This document shows, piece by piece, positions 37,901 through 45,558 of a stretch of 64,000 nucleotides of DNA. The stretch comes from Virgibacillus_N oceani_A. GTDB lineage: Bacteria; Bacillota; Bacilli; Bacillales; Amphibacillaceae. The stretch lies in assembly GCA_041521345.1 (NCBI GenBank), contig JBGOHB010000010.1; one strand, written 5' to 3'. The notes beneath the pieces were generated by a model. The model saw only the letters and a program-made list of their open reading frames with translations. It did no database searches and was not told the DNA's origin. Every line of letters begins with the position of its first letter. Position 1 is the stretch's first letter. Both the position numbers and the translations under genes were made by a program.

Positions 37901-40671
37901 AAGATTAACGATTCATCGCCCAGTGCCATTTTTGCCAGCAGACTTAACACTTTTGCAGCACCGATCTCCAGGCAAATAATGTTTTCTTTCTCCTTCAAAC
38001 ATTCCATACCCTGATGGAAATTAACGGTATCTGTAATATGATCCGACCAATAATCAGCATCCAGAATTTCTTTTTCCTTGACTGTACGTCCGAGTTTTGT
38101 GGAAATGAATTCAACCTGACTTTCCTTAAATGCAACAGAGGCAGCGGTATCTCTAAACTCATCAACAATTGGCAGCATCATCTGAGAATGAAAGGCATGG
38201 GAAACATGCAATGGTTTGGCTTCTACCTTTCTTTGTTTTGCCTTAGCAGTAATACTTTCTATTGCTTCCTTCTCCCCGGATACAACTATATTGCTCTTTG
38301 CATTAATCACGGCTATGGATACTTGGGTCTCATATCCTTTAATTAGCTCCTCTGCAACTTCTTTTTCTGCAAAAATAGATGTCATGCTTCCACCAGGCAT
38401 AGAAGACATTAAAGATGAGCGTTTAGCCAAAAGCTTTACTGCATTATCCAATGTCATGATTCCTGTTCTAACTGCTGCAGCATATTCCCCGATACTGTGG
38501 CCAATTACGATATCCGGCCTAATATTCAGGCTTTCCCATAATTGATCCAGCGCATATTCAATACTGAAAATCAATGGTTGAGCAAAAAAAGTGTTCGCAA
38601 TATAGTTATCATCAAAAGAACCGCTATAAATAAGCTCGGATAATGATTCTTTTAAATATGGCAAAAATAGCTCGCTGCACTCATTAAAAGCATCACGGAA
38701 CACCTTGAATTTTGTGTAAAGCTCCTTGCCCATGCCAATATACTGAGACCCTTGACCGGTATACAAAAATACGAGCTTAGGCAAACCAATTTCATCCGCA
38801 GTCTCTATAACACTTTCTGAATGCCGATTATTTATATAAGCGTCTAAATTCTGCATCAAATCATTTCTGCTGTCTCCGGTAATCACTGCTCGCTTACTAA
38901 AGTCACTTTTATATGAATTATTGGTATATGTTATATTTGCCAAGGAAGTCTGCTGATTATTTTTTATGAAATCCAAGCTGTTAACCCCATTAGACTTCAC
39001 TGCATTCCCTGTTTTTCCGGTTAATTTTAAAATATAGGCAGGATCAGTGTCTGTCTGAGCTTCTGTCTTTTCCTCTGCTTTATTATCTGGTTCTGTTAAT
39101 ATAATGTGCGCATTTGAACCACCAAATCCAAATCCGTTTATTCCGGCTCTTTTCACGGGATCTTTCCACTTCATATTTTCATTAACCACTTTTATGGCGC
39201 TTTTTTCCCAATCTATAAATGAATTTGGTGTGTTGTAGTTCAGATTAGCAGGCAATGCAGCATGCTTGAAAGACAACAGCACCTTTATAATGCTGGCGAT
39301 ACCGGCAGCTGCTTCCAGGTGTCCAATATTTGATTTTACAGAACCGATTTTTAATGGTTTCTCATTACTTCTTAAATTGCCATAGCTGTTTATCACTGCA
39401 TTTACTTCAATCGGATCTCCCAATTTTGTGCCGGTTCCATGCATTTCTATGTATCCTATATCCTGTTCACTGAGCCCGGCTTCTTTTAACGCCTTATTCA
39501 TTAACTTTTCCTGGGAAGCTCCATTAGGTGCGGTTAAGCCGTTGCTTTTTCCATCCTGATTGACAGCAGTACCGGATACAACGCCCAATATAGGATCTTT
39601 GTCTGCCTTTGCCTCCTCTGTACGTTTAAGAATAAGGACCCCGCCGCCTTCTGATCGGCTGTAGCCATCTGCTGCATCATCAAAGCTTTTACTATGCCCA
39701 TCAACTGAAATGGCTTCTATTTTCGAAAAGCATACATGTACAGCCGGGGAAATCATTAAATTAACTCCTGCCACAACAGCTATATCAACTTCATGGTTTT
39801 GCAGTGCCTTACTTGCGATGTGGAGTGCTGTCAGAGATGATGAACAAGCAGTATCTACACTCATACTGGGACCTTCAAAACCAAATGTATAAGATATCCT
39901 CCCGCAAGCAGTGCTAAATGTTGTTCCGGTTAACGAATAGGCATCAATCTTATTTACGTCACCTGATTTATAATGTGCTAAAGAATACTCTTCTCCAGCC
40001 ATGCCGACATATACTCCAGTGTTGCTTCCTTTATATTCATTAATATCCATACCTGCAGATTCAAATGCTTCCCAAGTTAATTCCAGCAGCAGGCGCTGTT
40101 GCGGATCCAGTGATTGAGCTTCCTTTGGTGAAATATTAAAAAATGGTGCATCAAACTCATCTACCGGCACATTGAGAAATCCGCCTTTTTTTGTGTACAT
40201 CTTTCCTGGTTCTTTTTTATTTTCACTATAATATTCATTTATATCCCATCTGCTTTCAGGAATGGTTGAGATGCCGTCCCTATTTTCCATGAGATTATCC
40301 CAATATTGTTCAGGATTATTTGCTCCGCTGGGAAACCTGCAGCTCATGCCTACAATTCCCACAGTGTCCTTAGTATTTGTTTGTTGATTAGCTTCTTCCC
40401 ATTCATCCGCTTTCCCTGTTTCCTCCAGCATTGAATATATATATTCTGCATAGGAATGTATGGTCGTATTTTCAAACACCGAAGTGACCGGAATTTCAAC
40501 GTTAAACTCCTTCGACATCTTTTTAATAAAAAAGGGAATATCTAGTGATTCCAGCCCTAACTCGATAAACGGAAGGTCATACTTAACGGAATCTGCATCT
40601 AAAATATCCTTGATAATATCCGCAATACTGTCAGCAAGTTCTGCTTTTCGAATTGAAAATTCTTTATTCAT
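34948..40671 (-). CDS. Modular PKS: ACP-KS-AT-DH-KR-ACP
   Basis: 1907-residue type I polyketide synthase. Domains: N-terminal ACP (serine in LGLESLD near 44); KS (DTACSSS near 270, HGTGT, NIGH); AT (GHSIGE near 725; HAFH, the malonyl type); DH near 1022 (HIIFDYAIAP, where the usual G of HxxxGxxxxP is D, with the second catalytic aspartate in VDSILQ near 1195); KR (GGTGGIG near 1532; SNYAAAN; ALSD pointing to B-type reduction); ACP (GADSL near 1834). It should add one malonyl unit and reduce it to an alpha,beta-unsaturated acyl group. The N-terminal ACP must receive the starter, but no ligase or loading AT is fused. The short acidic C-terminal tail may dock to the hybrid protein. Start 40671 follows AAGGGAGGGG; the upstream ATG at 40704 would put that site inside the gene. 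Confidence 0.93.
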   Translation of the reverse strand: MNKEFSIRKAELADSIADIIKDILDADSVKYDLPFIELGLESLDIPFFIKKMSKEFNVEIPVTSVFENTTIHSYAEYIYSMLEETGKADEWEEANQQTNTKDTVGIVGMSCRFPSGANNPEQYWDNLMENRDGISTIPESRWDINEYYSENKKEPGKMYTKKGGFLNVPVDEFDAPFFNISPKEAQSLDPQQRLLLELTWEAFESAGMDINEYKGSNTGVYVGMAGEEYSLAHYKSGDVNKIDAYSLTGTTFSTACGRISYTFGFEGPSMSVDTACSSSLTALHIASKALQNHEVDIAVVAGVNLMISPAVHVCFSKIEAISVDGHSKSFDDAADGYSRSEGGGVLILKRTEEAKADKDPILGVVSGTAVNQDGKSNGLTAPNGASQEKLMNKALKEAGLSEQDIGYIEMHGTGTKLGDPIEVNAVINSYGNLRSNEKPLKIGSVKSNIGHLEAAAGIASIIKVLLSFKHAALPANLNYNTPNSFIDWEKSAIKVVNENMKWKDPVKRAGINGFGFGGSNAHIILTEPDNKAEEKTEAQTDTDPAYILKLTGKTGNAVKSNGVNSLDFIKNNQQTSLANITYTNNSYKSDFSKRAVITGDSRNDLMQNLDAYINNRHSESVIETADEIGLPKLVFLYTGQGSQYIGMGKELYTKFKVFRDAFNECSELFLPYLKESLSELIYSGSFDDNYIANTFFAQPLIFSIEYALDQLWESLNIRPDIVIGHSIGEYAAAVRTGIMTLDNAVKLLAKRSSLMSSMPGGSMTSIFAEKEVAEELIKGYETQVSIAVINAKSNIVVSGEKEAIESITAKAKQRKVEAKPLHVSHAFHSQMMLPIVDEFRDTAASVAFKESQVEFISTKLGRTVKEKEILDADYWSDHITDTVNFHQGMECLKEKENIICLEIGAAKVLSLLAKMALGDESLILSSMDRKTNNLKQLYTSVGELYCQGFPVKWRNLYDDNRSKVELPTYAYDKKSYWLKPNHQMEKNVISSGSILGQKIVTPLLKDTFIYQNTFNSNYPYFMKEHIIFDYAIAPAAAHLSMLFSKAKDFRGDQPLSMENIEFHKPLITGKDDQRTVQYVFENTEPDAIDFNVMSTEEAETMKGNWSEHCKGTLKELKNKTNEDKTAAIADLENMYPENQAAYTVYDVMEKFGFNLGSGFTRISKVWNNDHCGVCRIDPWDDSPVDEKYEIYPGTVDSILQSLFAVSELSVKMNADTENYNFMTAIPISIGKVIYYYREAKSLWCHVEAENSQKDGILGNLEVYNEKGEIVLELKNFLAITTDRTAILKDFDIGVSNLLYDVQWEESKGKESVHVSEDKKLHYIILSGNKLLADAMYDRLGVQGYDSTIISAEELSNLNSKEEMKHLLKMLINKDAGKTYKLLYIPPNNIGDVDSTTEKSLIQSVEKSNSDVLHIIQAMSEMQAADVLQLWIITQNALGLSEENIDIMQSMLWGFAKVIRLEYPALWGGIVDYCADHEDQNMDSLIAELMDTGNEQVVLLENKRRLVPRLETYEMDKNKEAIAVHPDASYVISGGTGGIGLAYAAFLINNGAKHLVLLSRNGPNEEASKKIEQWKKENANVIVKNVDISKTFEVDDLTEASLPPIKGVIHAAGALSDKMIADQDWESFEKVFSGKTLGAINLHKAFSEYPLDFFMMMSSITSEIGNIGQSNYAAANYFLNTLAHYRKSMGLPGLSICWGPWADIGMAAKDQENLGRVAERGIYALPAERCEKLIEKLLSVDAPSVVAADMDWDLLDEKTDNREVSNFLSKVAVNNMNVNKSKETRTISISSELKTLEREERHEFLLTRLKPVISKVMGYADGETIQVDIPITEQGADSLMIFSMKTEISKLTDFEIDVSAFYNYPTLVSMTEYILKQIFTEDDVDKEKGLDKSDSVDDLLLEINSLTD

Positions 40672-40690
40672 TTTCTTTAATACCCCTCCC

Positions 40691-41737
40691 TTAAATAGAT
40701 CCATTCACTTCAATGTAACCCGGAATTTTCCTGTGATTATTATCCTTATTTTCCAATAAGTTAACAGCACCCGTTTTTTTCATTTCGGAAAAACCGGCAA
40801 ATTTATAGGTTACATACATCATTCTGTTTCTGTCAGTTGGTATAAATTCTGCTATCAATTTAACTTTGCTGTCTATAGAGTGATTAATAAGCTGATTTAA
40901 TATGATAGAACCTACCCCTCTTGACATAATTCTGCAGGACATAAGCAACAGTTTTAGAATCCACACATCCTCATTTAGTTCAACTAGTACAAGCCCAATT
41001 TTTCCATAGGAACCATAAACATCAGAGAGTTCAGCCATCAGGAGCTTATGTTTTTCGGATTTCGTAAATTCATAAAGTTCGTCAATTGAATACGTATATC
41101 CAGTTGCATTCAGCTGGTTTGTACGAAGTGTCAGCTCTCTTGCTCTTTCCAAATCCGCATAATTTGGACTTGACAGGGTTAATTTCATACCCAGCGTCTT
41201 TAAAAAATCTTCATTCGTGCCTTCAAATTTGCTCTCATCTTCATTACGTTTTATATCATCCATATATATTTTTCTGCGATTTTTGGCATCCTCAGTTACC
41301 ACCTGCGGGGACAGCTCCGGTCTATCCAGTATATTTTCAATTTTCAGGGCATCTATGCAAAGAACGTCAGGTAACTCATAACTGATTTCATCCCTTTCAA
41401 ATGCTTGATCATCAATAAAAGCAAGCGTATCTATACCTATATTAATCAACCTTGCTATCTTGGATAATGAAGCTGATTTATTTCCCCAATTAATTTGGGG
41501 GTAAATAAAATATTCATCAAGTCCAAACGCTTTTAATTGCCGCATAGCGAGATCGTAATCATTCCTGCTGGAAATGGATTGCAATATTCCGCGCTCGTCT
41601 AAAACCTTAATCGTATGAATAATGTTTTTCCTGAGCGTTACATTTTCTTCAATAAGTATTCCATCCCATATTGTGTTATCCAAATCCCAAACAACACATT
41701 TTATTTTTTGGACTTTCTTTTCCGTACCGATCCCCAT
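40691..41737 (-). CDS. FkbH/ZmaN-like HAD-family glyceryl-ACP synthase
   Basis: 348-residue enzyme that in known pathways takes 1,3-bisphosphoglycerate, removes phosphate and loads the D-glyceryl group onto a carrier protein. The N-terminal HAD domain has the nucleophile motif DLDNTIWDG (residues ~17-25) and the later FIDDQAFERDE acidic motif; the C-terminal third is the GNAT-like part with LTLRTNQLNATGYTYS. Its length fits FkbH proteins. GGAGAGG precedes the ATG. The gene follows the hydroxyacyl dehydrogenase by 12 bases and ends 19 bases before the PKS start. With its partners it should make hydroxymalonyl-ACP. Loading a glyceryl or lactyl starter is the other known job of this family. Confidence 0.9.
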   Translation of the reverse strand: MGIGTEKKVQKIKCVVWDLDNTIWDGILIEENVTLRKNIIHTIKVLDERGILQSISSRNDYDLAMRQLKAFGLDEYFIYPQINWGNKSASLSKIARLINIGIDTLAFIDDQAFERDEISYELPDVLCIDALKIENILDRPELSPQVVTEDAKNRRKIYMDDIKRNEDESKFEGTNEDFLKTLGMKLTLSSPNYADLERARELTLRTNQLNATGYTYSIDELYEFTKSEKHKLLMAELSDVYGSYGKIGLVLVELNEDVWILKLLLMSCRIMSRGVGSIILNQLINHSIDSKVKLIAEFIPTDRNRMMYVTYKFAGFSEMKKTGAVNLLENKDNNHRKIPGYIEVNGSI

Positions 41738-41749
41738 TTTTACCTCTCC

Positions 41750-42622
41750 TCAATTTACTTTATTTATGGAATAGTTATAAAACCCTTCCCCGGATTTTTT
41801 TCCAAGCCGTCCTTGATCGACCATCAGTTTCAATAATGGACAACACCGAAATTTAGGATCCTGAAAGCTTTGATATAAAATATCCAGTGAATTAACAACG
41901 GTATCTATTCCTATCAAATCCGCTGTTTCTAATGGCCCCATTTTATGGCTGTAACATTCTTTAAAAATAGCGTCTACATCTTTCGGCTCTGCAACTTGGT
42001 CCTGTACCACAAATGCAGCTTCATTCATAAAAAGATGGGATATTCTATTCGATACAAATCCTGGAAAGTCTTTAATAATGATGGCATTCTTATTAATCGA
42101 AGCTAACAGTTCTTTCGTTTTATTCATTGTTGATTCCGATGTATGGTAGCCCTGAATGACTTCTACCGCAGGTTTCAGCGGGGCTGGATTCATGTAGTGT
42201 GTCCCGATGACGTATTCGGGGTGTTTAGTCAATGAAGCAATTTTGGAAATTGAAATGCATGATGTATTGGCAGCTAAAATACAAGTTGATGAACAGATGT
42301 TATAGAGCGTATGATAAATGTCCTTCTTCTTTTCCCAATCCTCTGAAATATTTTCAATTATGTAGTTTACATTTCCCAGTGTTTCTAAATCGTCCGTAAA
42401 GGTTATATTATTCAGGATTTCATCAGGGGAAACCCTTCCCAACTCTTTATTGTACATACTATATAATCTTGCATTCGTAAATATTTGCTTCTCTGCATGT
42501 TCCAATGTTTCAGAATCTATGTCTATCAAAATTACGTTATATCCTGCCAAAGCATAGCTGTGAGCAACACCTACACCCATTACGCCAGCACCGATGACCC
42601 CTATTTTTTCCAATGCTATCAC
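41750..42622 (-). CDS. 3-hydroxyacyl-CoA dehydrogenase-like oxidase of glyceryl-ACP (FkbK/OzmG/ZmaG type)
   Basis: 290-residue NAD(P)-dependent dehydrogenase with an N-terminal Rossmann motif GAGVMGVGVAHSYALAGYNVILID and the family motifs ANTSCISISKIA, GTHYMNPAPLKPAVEVI and DFPGFVSNRI. The overall shape is that of 3-hydroxybutyryl-CoA dehydrogenase, and alone it could be a metabolic enzyme. Its place between the type II thioesterase and FkbH, in an operon with the VNSL-type ACP and FkbI-like dehydrogenase, points to the oxidation of the primary alcohol of glyceryl-ACP. It ends 12 bases before FkbH. Confidence 0.87.
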   Translation of the reverse strand: MIALEKIGVIGAGVMGVGVAHSYALAGYNVILIDIDSETLEHAEKQIFTNARLYSMYNKELGRVSPDEILNNITFTDDLETLGNVNYIIENISEDWEKKKDIYHTLYNICSSTCILAANTSCISISKIASLTKHPEYVIGTHYMNPAPLKPAVEVIQGYHTSESTMNKTKELLASINKNAIIIKDFPGFVSNRISHLFMNEAAFVVQDQVAEPKDVDAIFKECYSHKMGPLETADLIGIDTVVNSLDILYQSFQDPKFRCCPLLKLMVDQGRLGKKSGEGFYNYSINKVN

Positions 42623-42651
42623 TCCATTATTTTCATATTTTCATAATAAAA

Positions 42652-43413
42652 TTATTGACAATCAGACCTAATGTGAGCTATAATGTTTTTTATTACCTTT
42701 TCCTTGTAATCGCGTAAATAGAAATGACTGCCTTCATACATATTAATTTTTAATGGTTTTAATGAGTGGTCTTCCCAGGCAACTATATCTTCGTACTTGA
42801 CCTCTTCATCTATCCTGCCTCCATATGCAACAATTTTAGTATCCAAGGGATTGGAATCTATATATTTATAAGTTTCTATCATTTTAAAATCCGCTCTTAA
42901 TATGGGTAAATATATATTTGATAAGTCCTCGTTTTCCATGATGACATCAGGGGTACCGCCTAACTCTTTAATTTTCAAAAGGAAACTGTCATTGGGGAGT
43001 GTGTGGAGTATTCTTCTTGGTTGTATTTGCGGTGCTTTGCCACTTGACATAAATAAAATATTTGGCTGTCTCATTTTCAATAACCTGAGTTTACGGGCTA
43101 CTTCAAAACTAATTAGTGTTCCCATGCTATGTCCGAAGAAAGCAAATGGTTTATCCTGAAAATCTTCCAATGCCTCAATTACTTCAGAAACAATCTCATC
43201 TACATTCGTTAACAACTTTTCGGAGAGTCGATCCTCGCGCCCCGGCATCTGTATCGCACAAGTTTCAATTCCGCTTTGACTTAAAATAGGCTGCCAATCG
43301 CCAAAGAATGATGCTGATCCTCCTGCAAAGGAAAAGCAGAATAGTCTGAATGATGCTTCACTATTCGGTCTAAAGACCTTTATCGTTTTTTTTATTGTTT
43401 TGTTACTTGTCAT
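42652..43413 (-). CDS. Type II thioesterase of the PKS-NRPS cluster
   Basis: 253-residue alpha/beta hydrolase that clears misprimed or stalled acyl groups from carrier proteins. The N-terminal FCFSFAGGSASFF, the nucleophile motif FFGHSMGTLISFEVARKL near residue 90 and the late GSHFYLRD histidine are all present, matching GrsT/SrfAD-type proteins. The ATG at 43413 follows GAGGAG by nine bases and is preferred over the longer start at 43443. It is the first gene of the operon, behind a plausible promoter at 43507-43535. As no terminal thioesterase domain is present in the line, it might also help release the product. Confidence 0.9.
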   Translation of the reverse strand: MTSNKTIKKTIKVFRPNSEASFRLFCFSFAGGSASFFGDWQPILSQSGIETCAIQMPGREDRLSEKLLTNVDEIVSEVIEALEDFQDKPFAFFGHSMGTLISFEVARKLRLLKMRQPNILFMSSGKAPQIQPRRILHTLPNDSFLLKIKELGGTPDVIMENEDLSNIYLPILRADFKMIETYKYIDSNPLDTKIVAYGGRIDEEVKYEDIVAWEDHSLKPLKINMYEGSHFYLRDYKEKVIKNIIAHIRSDCQ

Positions 43414-43506
43414 GAAGATTTTCTCCTCGAACATCAATTTCAAAACCCCGAATAATCAGTGTTTCAATTAACAATATAATGAACTATCTTACTAAATCCA
43501 TTTAAA

Positions 43507-43535
43507 ATACTATCAGCCTATATAATAAAAATCAA
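43507..43535 (-). promoter_or_regulatory. Putative sigma-A promoter of the PKS-NRPS operon
   Basis: On the minus strand TTGATT (43535-43530), a 17-base spacer and TAGTAT (43512-43507). Transcription would start near 43500, about 85 bases before the thioesterase ATG. It is the best -35/-10 pair in the gap and drives the whole 33-kb operon if real. The AT-rich context makes chance matches possible. Confidence 0.5.
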
Positions 43536-43736
43536 TGGAATTTTCTAAAATGTTCCTATTTTACTAGTTTATTTCCTTTTCACTATTTTTCAACTGCTTT
43601 TATCAGCACTCCTTTCACAGGATAAAATACCTACTTTTGAACGGAGCTATTGTATGTATGAAATATCAATGTGGCAGTTTACAGCTGAATTCAGGCTCTT
43701 GTGAAGCAGAAGTTCAAGTTTCTTTTCACCCCTTCT

Positions 43737-43752
43737 TTTTGAATACGCACTT
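43737..43752 (-). repeat. 16-bp repeat, inverted copy of the left cluster edge
   Basis: TTTTGAATACGCACTT is the exact reverse complement of AAGTGCGTATTCAAAA at 9776-9791. The pair brackets the operon from the acyl-ACP dehydrogenase to the type II thioesterase; the phosphopantetheinyl transferase gene ends 18 bases outside. The rest of 43536-43736 holds no gene that I can recognise. Confidence 0.55.
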
Positions 43753-43770
43753 AGACATGTATCACAGTCA

Positions 43771-44460
43771 CTAAACTTTTTGCTTTAATTCGCTAATCAA
43801 ACTTTTGAATAGATAATGCTGAACATACTTTGGTAATTCGTTAGTGAAAGTACATGCAGACAACTTGTATTCGAGGGCAATCTCATATTGTTTAAATAAG
43901 CATTGAGCCCGAGCCCCGGTCAGCGTAATTTTTTCCTCGAGAATACGAATACCAAATGAGTCTAATGGCATAGACAATCCCGTCCCCAGTGCTTTTATAT
44001 AGCTCTCCTTCAATGTCCACAGTGCGTAAAAGAAATCCCGCTGTTCATATTCAGGTTTTGACATAATATCCATATATTCTTCACTGGAAAAGAAGCGTGC
44101 AGCCACACCAATATCGATTTTCTTCACCTTTTCGATATCAATTCCAACTGGGTCTTCCCCCCAGATCATAACTACCCAGCTGCCTGAATGAGATAGATTA
44201 AAATGAAAGTTTGATTGACCTGACAAATACGGTTTTCCGTACGTATTACTTCCGAAATGGATATCTCGGTTCTCCATATGTAACTTATTAATAATTACTG
44301 CCCTGGCCAATGACTCAGCAAACAGGGACCGATATACATCTTCCATATGGATAAACCGACTGAGCTGTTTGAGTCTGCTATCAGAAATACAGGAAGCCAA
44401 AAAATTATAATCTTGCTGTTCCAATGCCTCGGGAATTTGCAAAGCAATGATTTCAGTCAT
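43771..44460 (-). CDS. Sfp-type 4'-phosphopantetheinyl transferase
   Basis: 229-residue enzyme that converts the apo carrier domains of the PKS and NRPS to the holo form, using CoA. The family motifs are clear: NTYGKPYL then FHFNLSHSGSWVVM, the Mg-binding DPVGIDIEKVKKID, and FYALWTLKESYIKALGTGLSMPL. Length matches Sfp (224). I chose ATG 44460 with a modest GAGTTGAT site; an upstream start at 44535 would add a non-homologous tail. The gene is separated from the main operon by 357 bases, so it probably has its own promoter. It is the expected partner of the cluster and may serve other synthetases. Confidence 0.92.
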   Translation of the reverse strand: MTEIIALQIPEALEQQDYNFLASCISDSRLKQLSRFIHMEDVYRSLFAESLARAVIINKLHMENRDIHFGSNTYGKPYLSGQSNFHFNLSHSGSWVVMIWGEDPVGIDIEKVKKIDIGVAARFFSSEEYMDIMSKPEYEQRDFFYALWTLKESYIKALGTGLSMPLDSFGIRILEEKITLTGARAQCLFKQYEIALEYKLSACTFTNELPKYVQHYLFKSLISELKQKV

Positions 44461-44846
44461 TTCAATCAACTCTTTCTGTTTTTTTATGCGGTATGGCAGA
44501 ACTATGCTGTTTCCAATTTTAATCAGGATGCACAAATAAGAAGCTTAACCACTGAATGTATTTCTGGAGGTCGTGAAAAGTTTGCTGCACTAACTAACAG
44601 GAGATGCCTGTCGTTATGGTATCCCTCCATTTGGTAATCGTCAAGTTAACATTTATGGGAATGAAAAATATACATACAGTTAAATTCAAGAACTTCCCCC
44701 GGAATTTTTTACAATCTATATGTATTAGTTTAATGCTATATTAAAGCTGACATAGTAAAACATCTTACAATAAGGAAAGCTATCAAAATAAAATCATCCT
44801 TACCTAATAAAACCTTCAACAATTAGAAAATTGGAAATCCCTGGGG

Positions 44847-44875
44847 TTGACAGCTAACCATCGACTAAATATACT
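44847..44875 (+). promoter_or_regulatory. Near-consensus sigma-A promoter for the thioesterase-E1beta-E2-E3 operon
   Basis: TTGACA (44847-44852), a 17-base spacer and TATACT (44870-44875). Transcription would start near 44882, leaving a leader of about 145 bases. The gap 44461-45028 otherwise shows no gene; it is AT-rich and divides the phosphopantetheinyl transferase from this operon, reading in opposite directions. Confidence 0.75.
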
Positions 44876-45028
44876 AACATTGTATTATTATCAAAAAATT
44901 CCTACTCAAATAATATAAATAAGTATTAAAAAGATTTAACACTAGGCTCCTGGATTTGCATGATCCTTCTGGTATGAGAACAATGAAATCGGACAAAGCA
45001 TTTTTAAGCAGCAGAAAAGGTGAGTTCA

Positions 45029-45430
45029 ATGATAAAAGGTTTGAAGATTGGTGACTCAGTCAAAATTTCAGCAGAAGTAACAAAGGAAATGTTTGCTCAA
45101 TTTGCAGGGGAAGTGGTTCATCCGACCTATTCCACTGTATCCATGGTCTATCATATGGAATGGGCATCCAGAAATCTGCTCATCCCTTATTTGGAAGACG
45201 GTGAAGAAGGAATGGGCGCTGCAGTGAAAGTAAAGCATATAACTCCATCCGGATTGGGAACCAAAATTGAAATCACAGCTGCTGTCAGTAAGGTAAGTGA
45301 ATGGGAACTTGTGACAGATGTATATGTAAAAAATGAATACGGTGTGATTGGAAAAGGAGAAGTGATTCAAAAAATTCTTCCGAAGAAAATGATTGAAGAA
45401 AAGTTGAAGCAGCAATCAGCTTCAAGATAA
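45029..45430 (+). CDS. FlK-like hotdog-fold acyl-CoA thioesterase
   Basis: 133-residue protein of the fluoroacetyl-CoA-thioesterase-like hotdog family. The patterns HPTYSTVSMVYHMEWASRNLLIPYLEDGEEGMG and VKHITPSGLGTKIEITA are typical; the glutamate and histidine in them are the usual catalytic candidates. The ATG at 45029 follows AAAGGTGAG, better than the GTG at 45020. It is the first gene after a strong promoter and precedes 2-oxoacid dehydrogenase genes. In similar operons it may hydrolyse the aryl- or branched acyl-CoA product, for example phenylacetyl-CoA; that is inference. Confidence 0.75.
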   Translation: MIKGLKIGDSVKISAEVTKEMFAQFAGEVVHPTYSTVSMVYHMEWASRNLLIPYLEDGEEGMGAAVKVKHITPSGLGTKIEITAAVSKVSEWELVTDVYVKNEYGVIGKGEVIQKILPKKMIEEKLKQQSASR

Positions 45431-45448
45431 TATTAGTTCCTTTGTCAC

Positions 45449-45558
45449 ATGTTAGAGACTGGTGCTTACGAAATCGGCAAGACGGACTTTCATATTCCTG
45501 CAGCACGTGAACCGGAGCAAATTTTATACGATTTCTTTAATAAAAGGAGGCAGCGATT
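45449..45558 (+). pseudogene. Possible gene-tail relic before E1-beta
   Basis: A frame opening at 45449 reads MLETGAYEIGKTDFHIPA then AREPEQILYDFFNKRR before running into the E1-beta gene. The composition looks like real protein, yet there is no ribosome site, the frame closes at 45622 inside E1-beta, and I do not recognise the family. It may be the tail of a gene lost between the thioesterase and E1-beta. Confidence 0.3.
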
